A stretch of 16,984 nt of DNA, from the NCBI RefSeq assembly GCF_005925345.1, contig NZ_SSHJ01000039.1, forward strand, positions 1 through 16,984. Direction: 5' to 3'. Each line of letters begins with the position of its first letter. The first letter of the stretch is position 1. Both the position numbers and the translations under genes were made by a program. Below, piece after piece: positions 14,405 to 16,984 of this stretch. This DNA comes from Pedobacter ureilyticus (GTDB taxonomy: Bacteria > Bacteroidota > Bacteroidia > Sphingobacteriales > Sphingobacteriaceae). The notes below the pieces were generated by a model. That model did no database searches, was not told the DNA's origin, and saw only the letters and a list, made by a program, of their open reading frames with translations.

Positions 14405-15027
14405 AGGGTTATTTTATTTCTACCTAGCCTAACCTTACCTATTTCTTCTAACTGTTTGAGTAACCTTGACACCACTACACGGGCAGTCCCAAGTTCATTA
14501 GCTAATTGTTCGTGGGTGATGTGCAGAATATTATTTTCAGTAAGTTCACGCTTTTTAATCAACAAATTCAATAAACGTTCATCTATTTTCTTAAAAGTGA
14601 TGGCATTAACAATTTCCAATAATTCTTCAAAACGTTTATGGTATAAACGAAATATATAATCTAGCCACTGCGGGTATTCCTTAATGAATAAGGATACTTT
14701 ATCCATAGGCAAAAAAAGTATTTCCGCATCTTCTTCCACTTCAGCTTTTACCTTACTTGTCTCATTGTGCATACCGCCTAAGAAAGACATGATACAGCTT
14801 TCACCAGCTTTGATATAGTAAAGCAAAATTTCTCTACCATCTTCTTCTGTCCGGATTACTTTCAGCGTACCTTTAGTTACAATTGGAATAGAACGGATGG
14901 AAGCATTTTCATCTAGTATAACACTTCCTGCTTCATATTCTTTTCTTATGCTATATTCATAAAGTTTGCCTATCAATTCAGGAGAGGTCTTAAATTCTGT
15001 TATTTGTTCTAATGGTTCCGTCTGCAT
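14398..15027 (-). CDS. Crp/Fnr-family transcriptional regulator
   Basis: The 209-residue protein has an N-terminal cyclic-nucleotide-binding-like beta-roll (about 20-115, with GSVILDENASIRSIPIVTKGTLKVIRT and GESCIMSFL), a dimerisation helix, and a winged helix-turn-helix (about 169-192, THEQLANELGTARVVVSRLLKQLEE). Only one cysteine is present (Cys78), so it lacks the cysteine set for an FNR-type iron-sulfur cluster; a persulfide- or redox-sensitive single thiol or bound ligand is possible but unproven. A palindromic box TTTGTGAC-TTTT-GTTACAAA lies in its own promoter, and related boxes lie before tauE and the peroxiredoxin gene. It therefore probably controls the whole cluster and itself. Confidence 0.9.
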   Translation of the reverse strand: MQTEPLEQITEFKTSPELIGKLYEYSIRKEYEAGSVILDENASIRSIPIVTKGTLKVIRTEEDGREILLYYIKAGESCIMSFLGGMHNETSKVKAEVEEDAEILFLPMDKVSLFIKEYPQWLDYIFRLYHKRFEELLEIVNAITFKKIDERLLNLLIKKRELTENNILHITHEQLANELGTARVVVSRLLKQLEEIGKVRLGRNKITLM

Positions 15028-15102
15028 TTGTTTAAGGCTTACTAATTAATAATATTTGTTGTTGCGATGTTGATTTATTCCGTATTAGAAAAACGTAACC
15101 TA

Positions 15103-15149
15103 CAAACTTACATTATCTTCCTTTAATACTTTGTGACTTTTGTTACAAA
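15103..15149 (-). promoter_or_regulatory. Near-perfect Crp-type palindrome and perfect -7 element (regulator promoter)
   Basis: The 20-bp box TTTGTGACTTTTGTTACAAA spans 15130-15149 and is a near-perfect palindrome (one mismatch, with a 4-bp spacer). On the minus strand TAAGTTTG, a perfect TAnnTTTG -7 element, spans 15103-15110. The centre distance is 33.0 bp (15139.5 to 15106.5). The ATG of the regulator is at 15027, 75 bp after the -7 box, leaving a leader longer than at the other two promoters. This is good evidence for autoregulation. Confidence 0.8.
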
Positions 15150-15505
15150 GTTAATGGTTTCATCCCTCTTGTATCAAATGTTTTAAATTCGGATAATTCT
15201 TAACGATTTTCATTTTCTAACTGGCTCAAATGAATTCAATATGCTTCTTTTTCTAGTTTTTAGCTTTATTGTAAAGAAAACTCATATCCTCATAAAAATC
15301 CTGTAAAGTTCATTGGAAGACTAAACCTTGATAGCAAAAAGTAAGAAGCTCCAATTACCCTTTATGACAAACAGGTTAAAGATTAGGCTTGAAGCAAACT
15401 CTAACTTAAGATTTTTCAAAAAAATCTCTTGCAAATTAATAAATAGCTAACTTGCAATAAATAAGAATTGTTCTTTCAAACCTAGTCAAATCATATCAAA
15501 ATAAC
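15150..15505. other. Gene-free AT-rich stretch
   Basis: No convincing coding sequence, RNA gene or clear repeat is seen here. Short related pieces (CTTGCAA followed by TAATAAATA or TAAATAAG) occur near 15430 and 15460 but are too weak to call. It may be the spacer between the cluster and the island end. Confidence 0.4.
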
Positions 15506-15525
15506 TGGTGCCCTATTTGGTGCCC
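15506..15525. repeat. Direct repeat pair TGGTGCCC with 12-bp period
   Basis: TGGTGCCC occurs at 15506-15513 and again at 15518-15525, 12 bp apart. It lies about 70 bp before the tRNA 3'-end copy at 15595. Paired repeats one helical turn apart beside an att core are typical of integrase arm-type sites. The candidate arm sites near the intact tRNA-Lys have the same 12-bp period but a different sequence (GGTTACC), so a different integrase is likely. Confidence 0.5.
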
Positions 15526-15594
15526 ATATTGAAATGATGATGATATAATTTTTACAACTTGCTCATTTAGTACCACTTGGATTATGAAGTCATT

Positions 15595-15610
15595 ATCCCA
15601 GCGGGATCAC
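15595..15610 (+). other. Candidate attR: 16-bp copy of the tRNA-Lys 3' end
   Basis: ATCCCAGCGGGATCAC is identical to 15999-16014, which is the 3' end of tRNA-Lys plus one flanking base. The copy has the tRNA's orientation, is not attached to the rest of a tRNA, and is followed by a strong terminator. This is what remains on the far side of an element integrated into the 3' end of a tRNA-Lys gene. By orientation the element would lie to the left, covering the sulfide cluster, with its tRNA beyond the window. A decayed tRNA-Lys duplicate is the alternative. Confidence 0.6.
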
Positions 15611-15632
15611 AAAGATCACCAACAAAACGTAT

Positions 15633-15667
15633 AAAAACCCTGCAATCGCACGATTAGCAGGGTTTTT
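15633..15667 (+). terminator. Strong Rho-independent-type hairpin
   Basis: An 11-bp perfect stem (AAAAACCCTGC at 15633, GCAGGGTTTTT at 15657) is extended inward by AATCG/CGATT. A run of T closes the right arm. It follows the tRNA 3'-end copy directly, as expected for the terminator of the original tRNA-Lys transcript. Being symmetrical with A and T runs, it could serve both strands. Confidence 0.8.
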
Positions 15668-15891
15668 GCTTTTACGGCTTTACCAAAACTCGCACGAATT
15701 CCCCAAAAAAAAGGTGCGTAATTCGGTGAGACGTCTAATTGTATTGCTTAAAGCTACGTGCCTAATCGAAGTTCAACATTTATATTATTCGTCAATATTT
15801 CTAATCGCCTTTATACTAAAATGGTACAGCATAATTTCAACTTGTAAAACCATGAAACAGGCTAAATAAATTCATTTTTTCGATAAATAAT
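15668..15891. other. Gene-free stretch between terminator and tRNA-Lys promoter
   Basis: I see no recognisable gene. A 67-codon open frame at 15666-15869 (plus) begins inside the terminator arm and shows no family resemblance, so it is not called. The stretch may be native flank between two tRNA-Lys loci or debris of an element. Confidence 0.4.
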
Positions 15892-15921
15892 TTGAACGAT
15901 TGAAATTAATCCATATATTTG
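15892..15921 (+). promoter_or_regulatory. tRNA-Lys promoter (Bacteroidota type)
   Basis: TTG at 15892-15894 (-33), a 19-bp spacer and TATATTTG at 15914-15921 (-7) match the Bacteroidota sigma-ABfr consensus TTG/TAnnTTTG exactly. The tRNA starts 20 bp downstream of the -7 box. Confidence 0.85.
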
Positions 15922-15940
15922 CACCTCCTTAAACGAAGGA

Positions 15941-16013
15941 GATTCCGTAGCTCAGCTGGTAGAGCATTACACTTTTAATGTAGTGGTCCTGGGTTCGAAT
16001 CCCAGCGGGATCA
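15941..16013 (+). tRNA. tRNA-Lys (anticodon UUU)
   Basis: The 73-nt cloverleaf can be drawn fully. The acceptor stem pairs GATTCCG with CGGGATC (one T-G pair). The D arm contains AGCTCAGCTGGTAGAGC. The anticodon stem-loop ATTACACTTTTAATGTAGT presents TTT at the anticodon, giving Lys. The T arm is CTGGG-TTCGAAT-CCCAG, and the discriminator base is A at 16013. CCA is not encoded. The 3' end doubles as an integration target: 16 bp from 15999 recur at 15595, and a tyrosine integrase gene starts 267 bp downstream. Confidence 0.95.
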
Positions 16014-16015
16014 CG

Positions 16016-16050
16016 AAATGCGAGCCAAATGGTTCGCATTTTCATTTTTA
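16016..16050 (+). terminator. Terminator directly after tRNA-Lys
   Basis: AAATGCGAGCC at 16016-16026 pairs with GGTTCGCATTT at 16031-16041 (one G-T pair, loop AAAT). A T-rich tail TCATTTTT follows. It begins three bases after the tRNA. Confidence 0.8.
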
Positions 16051-16112
16051 AGCCTCTTTTTACTGACGAACCTAGCAAATTTTGATTCAGCTTTTTCATT
16101 CTTTTCATCGCA

Positions 16113-16254
16113 TTCGGTTACCTGTTCGGTTACCTGTTTGGAATTTTTATGTTTGTTCCGACCAACCGGTAACCGATTCGAATTGAATTGTGCTTTGTGA
16201 TGTGGGTTTAAACAGTATCAGGACTTGTTTTCCGGGGATCCCTCCGGTAACCGT
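16113..16254. repeat. Four GGTTACC-core repeats, candidate integrase arm sites
   Basis: TTCGGTTACCTG occurs twice in perfect tandem (16113-16124 and 16125-16136). The inverted form ACCGGTAACCGA lies at 16165-16176 and TCCGGTAACCGT at 16243-16254. Two direct plus two inverted copies lie between the att site at the tRNA 3' end and the integrase start at 16280. This is the position and style of arm-type binding sites for tyrosine integrases with an N-terminal Arm domain. They may also let the integrase regulate its own promoter. Confidence 0.65.
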
Positions 16255-16279
16255 TTTGAAAATTTTAAAGTGATTAGAG

Positions 16280-16769
16280 ATGAAAAGCAAACAGAATCTA
16301 TCGATTCTATTCTGGAGATCGATGGCAAAGAAGAGAGTTAGCGATGGAATGGTGCCCATCTATGCAAAGATTACCATTGACAATGGAGGTGGTAGTAAAC
16401 AAATTTGTACAAATGTCTGGCTACGGCCAGAGAATTGGGACCTGAAGGATAAGATTGTTCTAGGAGATAAGAAATATGTTGGAGAAGACAACGATCGATT
16501 AGCGATGATGAGGTTAAAGCTAAAGGATGTGTTCAAGGAACTGGAACTAGAAGAAAAAAAAATTACCGCCGAACTTTTAAAGAAGCAATACTTGTCAGCT
16601 GTTGGGATGGAGAACGGTAATGACGAAGGGCCTATCGAACCTATATTAGAAGTGAACCATACACTATTGGAGACGATTGATGATTTCATCATCGAATTTG
16701 AGAAAATGGTTGATCTTGGCCATAGGAGCAAGGAAACGCTGAAGCATTGGCATAGCACAAGACGTAAGT
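16280..16769 (+). pseudogene. Tyrosine site-specific integrase, N-terminal part, cut by IS
   Basis: The ATG at 16280 opens a Bacteroidota-type tyrosine recombinase: MKSKQNLSILFWRSMAKKRVSDGMVPIYAKITIDNG, then WLRPENWDLKDKIV and coiled helical sequence, which is the Arm DNA-binding domain (about 1-100). The start of the SAM-like core-binding domain follows (TIDDFIIEFEKMVDLGHRSKETLKHWHSTRRK). After about 163 residues the frame enters foreign sequence and stops at 16805 (total 175 codons). The full family is about 400 residues, and the catalytic domain with R-H-R-Y is missing. It lies downstream of tRNA-Lys in the same direction, so it was the integrase of an element inserted at that tRNA. It should be inactive unless the IS is lost. 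Confidence 0.85.
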
Positions 16770-16984
16770 GTTTGTTGCACAACACTAAAGTACGGAAAAC
16801 ATTTTAATGCATTCTGTGGATAATGTTTTATTTAAATATTTGATTATCATTTATTTGTTTGTATTTTAGTATATGCAAGGGAAGAAACAACTTACGCCAC
16901 AGCTTTTTTACCATCAAAGTTTGGATTCGATGGTTCCCGAAGACAATTTTTATCGGGCTGTAAATAAAAACCTATCGCTCGGAT
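16768..16984 (+). mobile_element. Left end of an IS1182-type insertion sequence
   Basis: The integrase frame loses family resemblance at about 16769. The sequence that follows (GTGTTTGTTGCACAACAC at about 16768) looks like a terminal inverted repeat; the exact border is uncertain by several bases. A transposase start lies 100 bp further in at 16873. The element continues beyond the window. Confidence 0.65.
16873..16984 (+). CDS. IS1182-family-like transposase, N-terminus (cut by window end)
   Basis: The ATG at 16873 gives MQGKKQLTPQLFYHQSLDSMVPEDNFYRAVNKNLSLG, running off the window without a stop. The pattern K(Q)-x-F-x-x-x-L-x-x-x-VPxDNFYR is characteristic of the N-terminus of IS1182-type (IS5/IS1182 group) transposases of Bacteroidota. 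Only 37 residues are visible, so the family call rests on the N-terminal motif. No catalytic residues are within the window. Confidence 0.75.
   Translation, partial: MQGKKQLTPQLFYHQSLDSMVPEDNFYRAVNKNLSLG

Noticed and set aside
14398..15027. FNR-type oxygen sensor with an iron-sulfur cluster
   Set aside because: Only one cysteine (Cys78) is present, so the cluster ligands are missing.
15666..15869. 67-codon open frame between the terminator and tRNA-Lys
   Set aside because: It begins inside the terminator arm, has no recognisable family and no promoter of its own.
15595..16014. A ~400-bp mini-element bounded by the two 16-bp repeats
   Set aside because: No element would leave its intact tRNA with promoter inside the repeats in this orientation; an attR of a left-hand island followed by a second tRNA-Lys explains it better.
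16360..16785. Minus-strand 141-codon frame, Ser/Phe-rich
   Set aside because: Antisense shadow of the integrase; its composition is what the complement of Lys/Glu-rich coding sequence gives.
1..16984. CRISPR array
   Set aside because: No regularly spaced direct repeats with unique spacers; the only phased repeats are at the IS21-type end and the integrase arm sites.

Overview
The window reads as Bacteroidota DNA (Sphingobacteria/Flavobacteria type). The base composition is AT-rich. Promoters carry the Bacteroidota -7 element TAnnTTTG, most clearly in front of tRNA-Lys (TTG, 19 bp, TATATTTG). Ribosome binding sites are weak, and the families present (DUF2490 outer-membrane protein, DUF6132, Arm-domain tyrosine integrase) are typical of the phylum. 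Both ends of the window lie inside insertion sequences: an IS21-type end on the left and an IS1182-type transposase start on the right. It may therefore be a whole contig that ends at repeats.

Left part (1-2864, minus strand): a remnant of an RND multidrug-efflux operon. In transcription order it holds a small lipoprotein-like gene, a TolC-type outer-membrane channel, and the first ~271 codons of an AcrB-type pump cut off by the IS21-type element, whose end carries four ~24-bp-spaced repeats.

Central part (2995-15027, all minus strand): a long sulfide / reactive-sulfur cluster. In transcription order: a Crp/Fnr-type regulator; TauE/SafE exporter; type II sulfide:quinone oxidoreductase; cytochrome bd oxidase (cydA, cydB); then, from a second promoter, 1-Cys peroxiredoxin; a CstB-like persulfide dioxygenase-rhodanese; a single-domain rhodanese; a TPMT-family methyltransferase; two small YgaP/DUF2892-like membrane proteins flanking an HMA-domain protein; a DUF3365 c-type haem lipoprotein; DUF6132; a thioredoxin with an altered CGPW active site; a YeeE/YedE sulfur transporter encoded as two half-proteins; and a DUF2490 outer-membrane protein. 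The genes suggest that sulfide is oxidised by SQR, electrons pass through quinol to the sulfide-tolerant bd oxidase, sulfane sulfur is handled by the dioxygenase, rhodaneses and thioredoxin, and oxyanions are exported or imported by TauE and YeeE.

The most notable signal is regulatory. Three promoters (regulator, tauE-SQR-cyd, peroxiredoxin-PDO) have the same layout: a Crp-type box related to TTTGTGAC-TTTT-GTTACAAA whose centre is exactly 33 bp upstream of the centre of a TAnnTTTG-like -7 box. The two operon promoters also share 25 of 28 bases around the box. This points to one autoregulated sulfide regulon, with the box in the class II activator position.

Right part (15028-16984): mobile-element junctions. 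A 16-bp copy of the tRNA-Lys 3' end lies at 15595, preceded by a pair of 12-bp-phased repeats and followed by a strong terminator, so it looks like the attR of an island lying to its left. About 400 bp further on is an intact tRNA-Lys(UUU) with its own promoter and terminator. A tyrosine integrase gene with four GGTTACC-core arm-site candidates upstream follows; it is broken after ~163 codons by the IS1182-type element.
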